Shown: positions 26,157-34,869 of the stretch, piece after piece
Layout of the letters: each line of letters begins with the position of its first letter
How positions within the stretch are numbered: position 1 is the first letter of the stretch
NCBI RefSeq assembly: GCF_900102925.1
Contig: NZ_FNKI01000001.1
Coordinates: forward strand, 1,426,001-1,490,000
Reading direction: 5' to 3'
Source of the DNA: Flagellimonas zhangzhouensis
Lineage (GTDB): Bacteria; Bacteroidota; Bacteroidia; Flavobacteriales; Flavobacteriaceae
Length of the DNA stretch: 64,000 nt
Notes under the pieces: model-generated
The model's input: only the letters and a program-made list of their open reading frames with translations
Database searches by the model: none
Told to the model about the DNA's origin: nothing
Program-made: the position numbers and the translations under genes

Positions 26157-27323
26157 ATGGCTAAACCAAAACAAATCATGAGAACAATTACATTTTATTC
26201 CGCATTGGTATTCTTGCTTTTAATCTCCCAATCCATGGTCGGACAGGAAGACTATCAAAAGAAAATAGAGGCACTGAAAATTGAGAAGCAACGCATTATT
26301 GAAGAAGAAAAGGAAGCCTTAAAATCTGAAGTAAAGGAAATCAATAAGCGTTTGGATAACGAGGAGATAAGTATGCAGGAGGCAGATGTATTAAAAAAAG
26401 AAGCAGCCGAAAGGCGGGCTTTGAATATTGAGAATAAATCTGCGATTTTGGATAACCAAATTGCATTGTTGGAACGAAATGAATCTTACTTATTGATTCC
26501 AGAAGTGTTTCTAGAAGAACACTTTTTTGAAGAAGCCCATGAATTGCTGGGAATTAATTATTATCGATCGGATCTTCCCAGAAGAGATCGAAGAACACGA
26601 TCCAATTTAGTTTTTGGTATTGGGATATTGAACAACATTATTGAAGATAAACCTGTGTTGGAACTTCCGCATCAAATTTTGGGAAGTAAGTCACTTGAAC
26701 TAGGTTGGGTTTGGAAAACAAGAGTATTTAAAAACAGCAATTGGTTGCGCTTTACCTATGGATTTTCGTTTCAGTGGAATGGATTAAAAACCAATAATCA
26801 ATTGTTTGTCAGAAATACGGAAATAGTTGGGAATTACGAACCGCCAGTTATAGAACTCGCAAATGCCAATGAAGTTTATGGTAGTCCAACTGGTAAATTG
26901 AAAAAATCAAAATTTAGACAAACTGATATTATTTTTCCTATACATTTTGAATTTGGACCATCTAAAAGGAAAGAATATGGGGATTATGTGAGATATTCTA
27001 CAAAGAATAAATTCAAGGTAGGACTTGGAGCATATTATGGAATCAATATAGAAACTATTCAAAAAATTAAGTTCGGTGATGGGTTTGAGCCTAGTGAAAA
27101 TGGTTCGGAATATTTACAAAGAGCTTATTTTACAGGTTCTTCAGAAGCCCGAAGAAAATCCTTTTTTGGTTTGAGTACATATGCTGGTCATGGTAATAGC
27201 ACCTTTTTTGTAAAATACGATCTGACACCAAATTTTAGGGAAAGCTTCTACTTTAATCAGGATGGACAAATAACTTCTAAAAAACGAAACAATATAGCGA
27301 TGGGAATCCGATTTGAGCTATAG
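26157..27323 (+). CDS. Exported coiled-coil protein with predicted outer-membrane barrel
   Basis: A 388-residue protein from ATG 26157 (an alternative ATG at 26178 gives a better signal peptide start, MRTITFYSALVFLLLISQS). After the signal peptide comes a charged coiled coil (about 32-110, rich in Lys/Glu), then a C-terminal region of alternating strands ending NIAMGIRFEL, with a terminal aromatic-poor beta signature consistent with an outer-membrane barrel. It is the third gene of the ECF operon. I do not recognise the family; a role in envelope stress response is inference from the operon. Confidence 0.72.
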   Translation: MAKPKQIMRTITFYSALVFLLLISQSMVGQEDYQKKIEALKIEKQRIIEEEKEALKSEVKEINKRLDNEEISMQEADVLKKEAAERRALNIENKSAILDNQIALLERNESYLLIPEVFLEEHFFEEAHELLGINYYRSDLPRRDRRTRSNLVFGIGILNNIIEDKPVLELPHQILGSKSLELGWVWKTRVFKNSNWLRFTYGFSFQWNGLKTNNQLFVRNTEIVGNYEPPVIELANANEVYGSPTGKLKKSKFRQTDIIFPIHFEFGPSKRKEYGDYVRYSTKNKFKVGLGAYYGINIETIQKIKFGDGFEPSENGSEYLQRAYFTGSSEARRKSFFGLSTYAGHGNSTFFVKYDLTPNFRESFYFNQDGQITSKKRNNIAMGIRFEL

Positions 27324-27554
27324 GGCATTTTCCATCTCAGGCGTAAATTCCTCTTTGTAATACACTTTTTTGCAATGGGAACATTCCGCATATTTTACAT
27401 TGTTGATCGTAAATATGGGAATCCAGAACAAATGGGCATAGTTGGGTTGTGCCATCACGGTTAAGGTATTGGTCTGATGACAATAAGGGCAAGCAACATT
27501 ATTTAGTTGCTTGCTTTCTTTTTTACCAGGTCTTGTTCCAAAAAATAGAATCAT
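27318..27554 (-). CDS. Small zinc-ribbon protein
   Basis: A 78-residue protein from ATG 27554 (MILFFGTRPGKKE). Two pairs of Cys, CPYC and CSHC, can hold one zinc ion; between them is a hydrophobic stretch (PNYAHLFWIPIFTI). The frame is open seven residues further up, but MILFFGT is the usual start in flavobacterial relatives. Its last codons overlap the end of the convergent 26157 gene by 6 nt. Function unknown. Confidence 0.75.
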   Translation of the reverse strand: MILFFGTRPGKKESKQLNNVACPYCHQTNTLTVMAQPNYAHLFWIPIFTINNVKYAECSHCKKVYYKEEFTPEMENAL

Positions 27555-27649
27555 GAATAAAGAATATTGGGACAAAATTAGTGCTTTACGAAGGTATGGT
27601 TTTCAAAGTCTAGGATAAAGAAATTTAAAGTTCGTTTTTAAAAATCAGC

Positions 27650-27657
27650 TACATTTG
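27650..27657 (+). promoter_or_regulatory. Bacteroidota -7 element for the 2OG oxygenase gene
   Basis: TACATTTG fully matches TAnnTTTG, 17 nt before the TTG start at 27674. It supports this start. Confidence 0.6.
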
Positions 27658-27673
27658 CGCACATTTTTGAAAC

Positions 27674-28303
27674 TTGAAAACCTATCATGGTTTGGAGGAT
27701 TGGCTGTCCTGGATGGATGACATCTCCAATAAGGATTATGTGATCATAGATCACTTTCTGCGCGAAGATTTATATACCGAGATCAAATCCTTTTTTCTCG
27801 GTCAATTGCCTGCTTTTACTTTGGCAGGAATAGGGGCTTTGGAAGAGCATCAAATCAATACAAAAGTTCGGGGCGATTTTACCTATTGGCTAGATCGTAA
27901 GCGTGATGCAAATTTAGAAGCCTATTGGAGCTTGCTCGATGAGACCATGCATATTTTTAACCGTTATTGTTACCTCAGTTTATCAGGTTATGAGTTTCAT
28001 TTGGCGCATTATCCTTCTGGAGGGCACTACGATAAACACTTGGATCAGTTCGAAAGTCGAAATAACCGAATGATATCCATGATCATCTACTTAAATGATG
28101 CTTGGCAACCTGGAGATGGTGGGGAGTTAGAGATTTTTGAAAAGGATGGCTCCAGTTTTTTGGTGGAACCATTGGCGGCTCGTTGTGTCATGTTTAAAAG
28201 TGCAGAAGTACCACATGCTGTTTTGGAAGCCCATAAAAGTAGGTTTAGCCTAACAGGTTGGTTGCTGTACCAACCGTCGGCCATGGGTAAGTTTTTTGGT
28301 TAG
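27674..28303 (+). CDS. 2-oxoglutarate/Fe(II)-dependent prolyl 4-hydroxylase-like oxygenase
   Basis: A 209-residue double-stranded beta-helix oxygenase. The iron ligands are His122 and Asp124 (KHLDQF) and His181 (VPHAV); Arg190 (KSRFSLTGW) would bind 2-oxoglutarate. The pattern, including LNDAW..GDGGELEIF, matches the prolyl 4-hydroxylase branch. The start is TTG 27674. The substrate, perhaps a ribosomal or translation-factor residue, is unknown. It converges with the next gene, 2 nt between the stops. Confidence 0.85.
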   Translation: MKTYHGLEDWLSWMDDISNKDYVIIDHFLREDLYTEIKSFFLGQLPAFTLAGIGALEEHQINTKVRGDFTYWLDRKRDANLEAYWSLLDETMHIFNRYCYLSLSGYEFHLAHYPSGGHYDKHLDQFESRNNRMISMIIYLNDAWQPGDGGELEIFEKDGSSFLVEPLAARCVMFKSAEVPHAVLEAHKSRFSLTGWLLYQPSAMGKFFG

Positions 28304-28304
28304 G

Positions 28305-28613
28305 TTATTCCTGCGCATTCGGAATTTGTTTGATCAATTCCACATTTTGTCCGTGTTCAGCGCTGTAGGACATGACTAAAGTTCCTTTGGTGCCATCGGA
28401 AGCTTCAAGGGCAAATACAGTGGCTTCATCGCTTGGATTTGTTTCCCCTTCAAAACGATAGGTGCCTAGAATTTTTAATTCACTCGGATCATATTCTTTT
28501 TTGGAATAGAGTGCTATGATACTAGTTTCTCCTGCCTCAAAATCTTCTTTGAAACCTTCGGAAGTCAGGGTGTTTACGGCTTCGGAAAGTGTTGAAAAAC
28601 TATGTTTGTTCAT
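28305..28613 (-). CDS. Small conserved protein of unknown function
   Basis: A 102-residue acidic protein with no signal peptide, beginning with a FSTLSEAVNTLTSEGF segment. Similar small flavobacterial proteins carry a doubtful label of phosphoribosylpyrophosphate synthetase; nothing of that enzyme (no PRPP motif) is visible here. It overlaps the flavodoxin gene upstream by 14 nt, so the two are likely cotranscribed. Confidence 0.7.
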   Translation of the reverse strand: MNKHSFSTLSEAVNTLTSEGFKEDFEAGETSIIALYSKKEYDPSELKILGTYRFEGETNPSDEATVFALEASDGTKGTLVMSYSAEHGQNVELIKQIPNAQE

Positions 28614-29160
28614 GGAGTTTTAATTTTTGTAAACTTTCAGCAAAGTTCAATGTTTGTGTTTCGACCTTTTTCCAGTCGGTATATTCGTAATCCAAATTAA
28701 TATCAATCTCCTCGCCAGGTCTTTCCTTTTTGGCAATGGTACGCATGGTCATCTTCTTAAGATAATCATATTTTGAGAATTTTAGAGCACCAGCCATATG
28801 ATAAATGTGTTTGGGCTTCCAGTTTAATTTGGATAAGAATGAAGTTGTGATCTCTTTAACGGCTTCATGTTCTTCAGGATTATTCGAAGCCATGGCCAGA
28901 CTTACAGAGAAAAACCCAGTCAATTTTTCATTCAAACCCATCAAGTTTTCTTTTATATAAGATTTGATGGATGATTTGAATTTATGCAGATGGATGGAAC
29001 TTCCAATTAAAATGGCGTCAAATTCCTCTGGGGTAGGTGGGTTTTCGGTTGCATTTGCTGTTACTACATTATGACCATTTTCATGGAAAATGTTTGCCAT
29101 AAAGCTTGCGATTTTTTGCGTTTGCCCCTCAGCTGTGCCGTAAACAATTAAAATATTCAT
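28600..29160 (-). CDS. Flavodoxin-domain protein (HemG-like)
   Basis: A 186-residue flavodoxin. The FMN phosphate-binding loop is YGTAEGQTQKIA, near the N-terminus, with GSSIHLHKFKSSIK and a 7TM-free C-terminal helix region. It resembles menaquinone-dependent protoporphyrinogen IX dehydrogenase (HemG), but general flavodoxin electron transfer is also possible. Its tail overlaps the small gene downstream by 14 nt. Confidence 0.78.
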   Translation of the reverse strand: MNILIVYGTAEGQTQKIASFMANIFHENGHNVVTANATENPPTPEEFDAILIGSSIHLHKFKSSIKSYIKENLMGLNEKLTGFFSVSLAMASNNPEEHEAVKEITTSFLSKLNWKPKHIYHMAGALKFSKYDYLKKMTMRTIAKKERPGEEIDINLDYEYTDWKKVETQTLNFAESLQKLKLHEQT

Positions 29161-29242
29161 GTAATTGGGATAATGGTTAAACTATCCCAAAGACACTTAA
29201 AATCAAAAGCAATTCAAATGATATCGATCAGTTGCTGTAAGA

Positions 29243-31063
29243 TTATAATTTACCTCCAACCACAGGAAGGGTCAGTACTGTTCCATCCAAATCAACCGTC
29301 AATTCTGTCCCAGGTTCTGGCCAAAGTGTAAATTCCTTGTCGCTTGAAAAAATCATTAATCCAATTTGTTGCCCTTTTGGAATAATTTGATCATCGGGCA
29401 TTAATTCAAATTCCATTTCATAGAATTTGCCAGGTTTTAGCAGTTCGCTCTTTGTTAAGGAACTGTGATTTTGTGGGTCGGCCCATCCTCTAGTGATAAT
29501 ATTATCCGTGATTTTAGTGTTATACCCTTCTTTCCAAGGCAATGAAACCAACCAAACGGATAAATTGGCTGCAGGTTTGCTGCTGGCCAATTTGATGTTC
29601 ACTTTAGGAATCCCTGAAATGTGCACGTCTTCGGTTAAAGGTTCGGTAAGATAAATCAATCGATGCTTCGTGGTTTCAGCTTGAGCCAAACTGGCCCCTG
29701 AAAATGAATAATTGTCCACGAGCGTTTCAGTACCCTGTTTATTAGGTTTTGAAATTGAAAGTCCACCTTTTTCAGGTGCTCCTTTTGATACATAGAGTTT
29801 TATATCTTTTGCTTCAGGATTCGGAAAATCTGCATAAGGTGTTGGATTGTCTTTTTTGTCGTACTCGCGAACAATCCAAGCTTTTGGGTCGTTCTCAACG
29901 CCATTTTCTTCACCATATAAATATCGGGTAAACCATCGGTTCATCATATTAACAGGTGGTGGTCCGCCATGTCCGTTTTGATGGTAATAAATTTGAACAG
30001 GCAATCCCATTTCCCGCGCCTTGTTATAAATTCGATAGCTGTGTTCAGGCATTACGTTCCAATCGTTGAAACCGTGTGACATCAAAAGTGCAGCTTTCAT
30101 AGGCTTCATATCATTCAAATAATCACGACCAGCCCAAAAATCATTGTAATCACCACTAATACGATCTAAGCCATTTTTCATCTCTGTATCTCGAACCACT
30201 TGGTTGTTTCTGGCTCTTTTAGATTCGTCACCACTATGGATAAAATCGTAAAGAACATCGATATCTTCACCCAAATATCCTCCTGGTGAACGTACCAAAC
30301 CGTTTGATCTGTAATAATGGTAATAGGAAGTGTTCGGCGCAACTGGAATAATGGCTTCCAATCCATCCACACCTGTGGTTGCCGCTGCCAATGGAATGGT
30401 TCCATTGTACGAAGTTCCCGTCATGCCCACTTTACCAGTGGACCAATAAGCTTTTACTTCCTTATCTCCATCACGCTCGGTATACCCTTTGGCTCTTCCA
30501 CACAACCAATCGATAACTGCTTTTGGTGCCAAAGATTCGTTATCTCCACCAACCGTTGGGGCTCCATCGGAAAGTCCCGTACCTGGTGACGAAGAATGAA
30601 CCACAATATATCCTCTAGGAACCCAAGTTTGAATTTGGGAATTGGATATAATCGGACGTTCTCCAATGCGTGTAACTTCAGGATGCTTTCTGGGTTTGCC
30701 CAGTTCACCCAACTCATGTTTTACATCCCAAAAAATATCTTTATCCAAACCAGCTGTACCTGCATAGTAAGGACTAGATTCGTAAATAATGGGTAGTTGC
30801 AGTCCTTCGGAATCCGTTTGTTCAGGTCGGGTTACATCAACGTGCATACGGTCCAGTTTACCGTCACCATCGGAATCAAATTCTGTCTCCACCCATAGAT
30901 CGTGTCTTATCCATTTACTGGGGTCGGAAAAAGCTTCGACCACTTGAGCTTCACCATTTTCAATAACGGGAGCTGCTTTATCGGCCATTTGGGCATAAAT
31001 TCCAAAATTAAGGCTGGTAAATAGGACTATAAAACAAATACTGAGCAGTGTTCTCATCTTCAT
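29243..31063 (-). CDS. Exported X-Pro dipeptidyl-peptidase (S15/CocE family)
   Basis: From ATG 31063 it has 606 residues with a signal peptide (MKMRTLLSICFIVL...YAQ). The alpha/beta hydrolase nucleophile is Ser in GMTGTSYNG, the acid is in GFNDWNVMPEH and the His in YHQNGHGGPP, followed by a C-terminal jelly-roll domain (from about residue 400). This fits the S15 family of Xaa-Pro dipeptidyl-peptidases; related acylases are possible. The frame is open to 31138, but only the shorter form begins at a signal peptide. It likely acts in the periplasm or outside on proline-rich peptides. Confidence 0.85.
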   Translation of the reverse strand: MKMRTLLSICFIVLFTSLNFGIYAQMADKAAPVIENGEAQVVEAFSDPSKWIRHDLWVETEFDSDGDGKLDRMHVDVTRPEQTDSEGLQLPIIYESSPYYAGTAGLDKDIFWDVKHELGELGKPRKHPEVTRIGERPIISNSQIQTWVPRGYIVVHSSSPGTGLSDGAPTVGGDNESLAPKAVIDWLCGRAKGYTERDGDKEVKAYWSTGKVGMTGTSYNGTIPLAAATTGVDGLEAIIPVAPNTSYYHYYRSNGLVRSPGGYLGEDIDVLYDFIHSGDESKRARNNQVVRDTEMKNGLDRISGDYNDFWAGRDYLNDMKPMKAALLMSHGFNDWNVMPEHSYRIYNKAREMGLPVQIYYHQNGHGGPPPVNMMNRWFTRYLYGEENGVENDPKAWIVREYDKKDNPTPYADFPNPEAKDIKLYVSKGAPEKGGLSISKPNKQGTETLVDNYSFSGASLAQAETTKHRLIYLTEPLTEDVHISGIPKVNIKLASSKPAANLSVWLVSLPWKEGYNTKITDNIITRGWADPQNHSSLTKSELLKPGKFYEMEFELMPDDQIIPKGQQIGLMIFSSDKEFTLWPEPGTELTVDLDGTVLTLPVVGGKL

Positions 31064-31204
31064 AAATTTCAATTTTAGGGCATCACCCGTTCTGTAAAAC
31101 AGTAAGATGCTTCTAAGATAGTAAATCTGAAAATCCAATTTGAATTTCCAATTCGTGAAAACTTTGTTTTTATTTACCTTTAACAGCTATTTTAACGTTT
31201 TTCC

Positions 31205-33178
31205 GTGATTTCAAAAACCACCATAGATCAAGTATATGAAACCGCCCGATTGGAGGAGGTAATTGGTGATTTTGTGCAGTTGAAGAAATCTGGCTCCAAT
31301 TTTAAGGGATTGAGCCCATTTACAGATGAGCGAACCCCGAGTTTTATGGTTTCTCCTGTAAAACAGATTTGGAAGGATTTTAGTAGTGGCAAAGGAGGAA
31401 ATGTGGTGGCTTTTTTAATGGAACACGAACATTTCACCTATCCAGAAGCCATAAAATATTTGGCTAAAAAATATAACATTGAAATTGAGGAAACCGAACA
31501 GACCAACGAGCAGAAAGAACTCGCCAGTGAGCGCGAGAGTATGTATTTGGTTTCCGAGTTTGCCCAAAAATACTTTTCCAAAACTCTTTGGCACTCCGAA
31601 CCAGGAAAAGCCATTGGCCTTACTTATTTTAAGGAGCGAGGTTTTACCGATGAAACCATTAAAAAGTTTGGTCTTGGATATAGTTTAGACCAATGGGAAG
31701 CCTTTACAAAGGATGCTTTGGGAGAAGGCTATCAGTTGGAATTCTTAGAAAAAACGGGTCTGACCATTGTTAAGGAACAAGCAGGCGGAGAAACCAAAAC
31801 CTTTGACCGATTTAAGGGTAGGGTGATGTTTCCCATCCATTCCATGAGTGGGAGGGTGCTTGGGTTTGGTGGTCGTATTTTAACCAGCGATAAAAAAGCC
31901 GCCAAATATTTAAATTCCCCTGAAAGTGAAATTTATCACAAGAGCAAAGTGCTCTACGGAATCAATTTTGCCAAACAGGCCATTGCCAAGGAAGACAATT
32001 GTTATTTGGTGGAAGGCTATACCGATGTTATTCAAATGTTTCAGCGGGGTGTGGAGAATGTGGTGTCCTCCAGTGGGACAGCTTTGACACCTGAGCAAAT
32101 TCGGTTGATCAACAGACTCACCAAAAATATTACGGTACTTTTTGATGGGGATGCAGCTGGATTACGTGCTTCCTTGCGTGGAATTGACCTTATTTTGGAG
32201 CAGGGCATGAATGTAAAGGTCTGTACATTTCCAGAAGGTGAGGATCCTGATAGTTTTGCCAAGAACAACACCTATGAAGATTTGGTGCTCTATTTGGAGG
32301 AAAATGCCAAAGATTTTATTCAGTTCAAAACCTCTTTGTTAGCTGAGGAAGCCGCCAATGATCCTATAAAAAGGGCTGATACGGTTCGGGACATTGTGAA
32401 CAGCATCAGTAAAATTCCTGATCGTATTCAAAAGGAGATCTATATTCAGGAGTGTGCCAGAATCATGCAGATTTCTGAGGAGGTTCTATATAATACACTT
32501 GCTCAAATTGACAAAAAGTTTCAAACCGAAGCCAATAAAAAGGTCAAACAGGAGCAAAAGGCATTTGAGGTTGTTAAGAACGATGCGGTTGTTGAAAAGG
32601 TTGATGTACAATATGAGTTGGAACGCAAGATCATTGAGGTGTTGTTGCTCTACGGAAACCAAAAACAGGAGTTTGAGGATTTGGTCTTGAAAGAAAATGA
32701 AGATGGCGAATTGGTTCTGGAACCCGAAGTCACCGAGGCCAAAGTCTATGAAAAAGTATATCTAGATCTTCAGGAAGACGAAATAGAATTGACCAATGAG
32801 CAGTTTAAAGTCATTTATTATAAACTGATCGAGCGTTTGAATGAGGATGCTGATTTTTCAGTAAATACTTTTATGTCTGATTTGGAACAAGAAATTGTTG
32901 CTGAGGTCTCTTCCATTTTAATGGAAGAAGAGCAATATGTGCTTCACGATTGGGAACGTAAGGACATCTATCCAAAAGATAAACAAGTTGGTGTGGCCCA
33001 ATTAGTCGGGGAAACCATTTTAACCCTTCGCTGTAATTTGGTCAAGAATCGAATTCTAAAACTACAGGAACGTACCCAAGATAACAATGGCGATAATACC
33101 GAAGTTCTGGAAGAAATCATGAACTATCTTCAGCTCAACAAATTGTTGAATGCCAAATTGAACAGGGTGCTTTCTTAA
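31205..33178 (+). CDS. dnaG: DNA primase without zinc ligands
   Basis: A 657-residue primase. The N-terminal CHC2-like domain is present by sequence (SPFTDERTPSFMVSPVKQIW), but the four metal ligands are replaced by Ser37, Thr40, Asp58 and Ser61. The TOPRIM domain has VEGYTDVIQM and DGDAAG, with the catalytic acidic residues. The C-terminal helical domain binds the replicative helicase. The start is GTG 31205. It is an essential gene, so the domain must work without zinc; the protein is otherwise normal. Confidence 0.95.
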   Translation: MISKTTIDQVYETARLEEVIGDFVQLKKSGSNFKGLSPFTDERTPSFMVSPVKQIWKDFSSGKGGNVVAFLMEHEHFTYPEAIKYLAKKYNIEIEETEQTNEQKELASERESMYLVSEFAQKYFSKTLWHSEPGKAIGLTYFKERGFTDETIKKFGLGYSLDQWEAFTKDALGEGYQLEFLEKTGLTIVKEQAGGETKTFDRFKGRVMFPIHSMSGRVLGFGGRILTSDKKAAKYLNSPESEIYHKSKVLYGINFAKQAIAKEDNCYLVEGYTDVIQMFQRGVENVVSSSGTALTPEQIRLINRLTKNITVLFDGDAAGLRASLRGIDLILEQGMNVKVCTFPEGEDPDSFAKNNTYEDLVLYLEENAKDFIQFKTSLLAEEAANDPIKRADTVRDIVNSISKIPDRIQKEIYIQECARIMQISEEVLYNTLAQIDKKFQTEANKKVKQEQKAFEVVKNDAVVEKVDVQYELERKIIEVLLLYGNQKQEFEDLVLKENEDGELVLEPEVTEAKVYEKVYLDLQEDEIELTNEQFKVIYYKLIERLNEDADFSVNTFMSDLEQEIVAEVSSILMEEEQYVLHDWERKDIYPKDKQVGVAQLVGETILTLRCNLVKNRILKLQERTQDNNGDNTEVLEEIMNYLQLNKLLNAKLNRVLS

Positions 33179-33183
33179 TAAGA

Positions 33184-33209
33184 AATCCCGACCATTTCTG
33201 ATCGGGATT
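33184..33209. terminator. Hairpin between dnaG and the response regulator gene
   Basis: AATCCCGA (33184-33191) and TCGGGATT (33202-33209) form an 8-bp stem between convergent genes. T/A tracts are short, so it is a weak bidirectional terminator. Confidence 0.65.
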
Positions 33210-33231
33210 AGTTCAAGTTAGTTTGGTTTTT

Positions 33232-33861
33232 CTAATAAAGCTCTAAGGCTTTTGCTTGTTGTAGCAAGTCTACCAAGTTGTCCACATTTAATTTTTTCAT
33301 CAAACGTGCTTTGTAGGTACTTACTGTTTTTTCATTCAAATTAAGTCCTTCCGCAACTTCTTTGTTTCTTTTTCCACTGGCCAAAAGTTTCAATACTTCA
33401 ACCTCTCTGGAAGAAAGTTTTCTAAAGAACCTACGTGGTTTTTGAGTTCCTTCGTCGAAAGCCAAACGCTGGGCAAGTTCATTGGTAATGAACATGTTGC
33501 CTTCACTCACTTTCTTAACGGCGGAAATAATGTAATCCACGTCAGCGGTTTTGGACAGGTAACCGAAAGCACCAGCTCTAATGGTGCTAAGGGCGTAAAC
33601 ATCCTCGGATTGACCACTGTACATCAATGTTTTGATGTCTGGGTAATCCATTTTAAGTTTTCGTAATGTTGCTATACCGTTGATTTCTGGAATGTCCATT
33701 TCCAAAATCACTACGTCGGGGGTCGTCGATTTTAGAGCTTCAAAAAGTTCAGTAGTGGTAGAAACGTCTGAAATAACTTCAATATCTGAACTAGATTCAA
33801 GCACTTGCTTAACACCAAGCCTCACAATGGGATGGTTATCAGCAATTAAAACTTTGATCAT
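33232..33861 (-). CDS. NarL/FixJ-type response regulator with Glu at the phosphoacceptor site
   Basis: A 209-residue response regulator: receiver (1 to about 120) and LuxR-type helix-turn-helix (about 143-205; LSSREVEVLKLLASGKRNKEV). The receiver reads VILEMDIPEING where the phosphoacceptor Asp is expected, so residue 54 is Glu. The acidic pair near the N-terminus is ADN instead of DD. The conserved Lys (SKT) and Thr region are kept. The protein may act as a constitutively active or phosphorylation-independent regulator. It lies between dnaG and nadE, with no kinase gene beside it. Confidence 0.88.
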   Translation of the reverse strand: MIKVLIADNHPIVRLGVKQVLESSSDIEVISDVSTTTELFEALKSTTPDVVILEMDIPEINGIATLRKLKMDYPDIKTLMYSGQSEDVYALSTIRAGAFGYLSKTADVDYIISAVKKVSEGNMFITNELAQRLAFDEGTQKPRRFFRKLSSREVEVLKLLASGKRNKEVAEGLNLNEKTVSTYKARLMKKLNVDNLVDLLQQAKALELY

Positions 33862-33956
33862 TTAAATTAGTTTAAAGTATGGTTAGTGGCTAAATACTTA
33901 CATTTAGTGGCAAGCAAGATAACAATTTACCGATGTAAAACTCTAATTTTTTTCTT

Positions 33957-33985
33957 AAAACCATAGAAAAACTATGGTTTTTTCG
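33957..33985 (-). terminator. Terminator after nadE
   Basis: AAAACCATAG and CTATGGTTTT form a 10-bp stem with an AAAAA loop (plus-strand view); T runs flank it. It lies 30-58 nt after the nadE stop. Confidence 0.7.
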
Positions 33986-34014
33986 TTTTAGTTTAGGGTT
34001 TTTTGGGTGACTGG

Positions 34015-34803
34015 TTACTTTAAACCTTCAGGAATCTCACAAATGGGTATAGGAACCATCTTATGTTTGTTGGCAGAATTGTACCTTTTATATATAGAGA
34101 ATACTTCTTTTTCCCTTCCCGTAAAATCATCTGCTGTTTTACCTTGGTCGTCCATTTGCATGGCCCATTCCAATTCAGGGTAAGATGCGCCAATTTGGTC
34201 CTCATCGGTACGGCTGTCTCCCCAAAGACCATCAGTTGGAGGTGCTTCCATGATATCTTGGTTAACTCCAAGTACCCGGCCTACTTCATAAACCTCAGTT
34301 TTTACCAAATCGGCAATTGGACTTAGATCAACCCCGCCATCACCATATTTGGTATAGAACCCAATTCCAAAATCTTCAACTTTGTTTCCCGTCCCAGCTA
34401 CCAAATAGCCTTTAAGGGCGGCAAAATAATATAAGGTGGTCATGCGTAATCTAGCGCGAGTATTTGCCAGGGACATAAACCTTTCTTCTTCGGTTTTAGT
34501 TTTTGGGAAAGCTTCTACCAAACTATCAAATACTGGAGTAAGGTTTACAGGCTGACGGGAAACATTCGGAAAATTCTCTATCAACCAATCAATATGACGA
34601 TCTGCGCGGGTCACTTGATTTTCACCTTGGTGAATTGGCATTTCCAAACACAAAAGGTCCAAACCAGTTTTTGCACAAAGGGTAGAAGTGACCGCTGAGT
34701 CGATTCCTCCTGAAACCCCGATTACAAAACCCTTACAATTTGCCTTGGTTGCATAATCTTTTAACCAGTCAACAATATGTGTTATTACCTTTTCTGTTTG
34801 CAT
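34015..34803 (-). CDS. nadE: NAD+ synthase, ammonia-dependent
   Basis: Amidates deamido-NAD to NAD with ATP. The 262 residues contain the PP-loop GVSGGIDSAVTS and the later GTGNKVEDFGIGFYTKYGDGG motif. No glutaminase domain is present, so ammonia is the nitrogen donor. The gene is divergent from gldB, with a 66-nt gap. Confidence 0.95.
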   Translation of the reverse strand: MQTEKVITHIVDWLKDYATKANCKGFVIGVSGGIDSAVTSTLCAKTGLDLLCLEMPIHQGENQVTRADRHIDWLIENFPNVSRQPVNLTPVFDSLVEAFPKTKTEEERFMSLANTRARLRMTTLYYFAALKGYLVAGTGNKVEDFGIGFYTKYGDGGVDLSPIADLVKTEVYEVGRVLGVNQDIMEAPPTDGLWGDSRTDEDQIGASYPELEWAMQMDDQGKTADDFTGREKEVFSIYKRYNSANKHKMVPIPICEIPEGLK

Positions 34804-34828
34804 ATCTTACTATTTAGATTCTATAAAT

Positions 34829-34836
34829 TACCTTTG
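34829..34836 (+). promoter_or_regulatory. Bacteroidota -7 element for gldBC
   Basis: TACCTTTG fully matches TAnnTTTG, 34 nt before the gldB start. The -33 element is unclear. Confidence 0.55.
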
Positions 34837-34869
34837 TGCCCTGTAAATTTAAACCCTGTCCTCTTAAAA

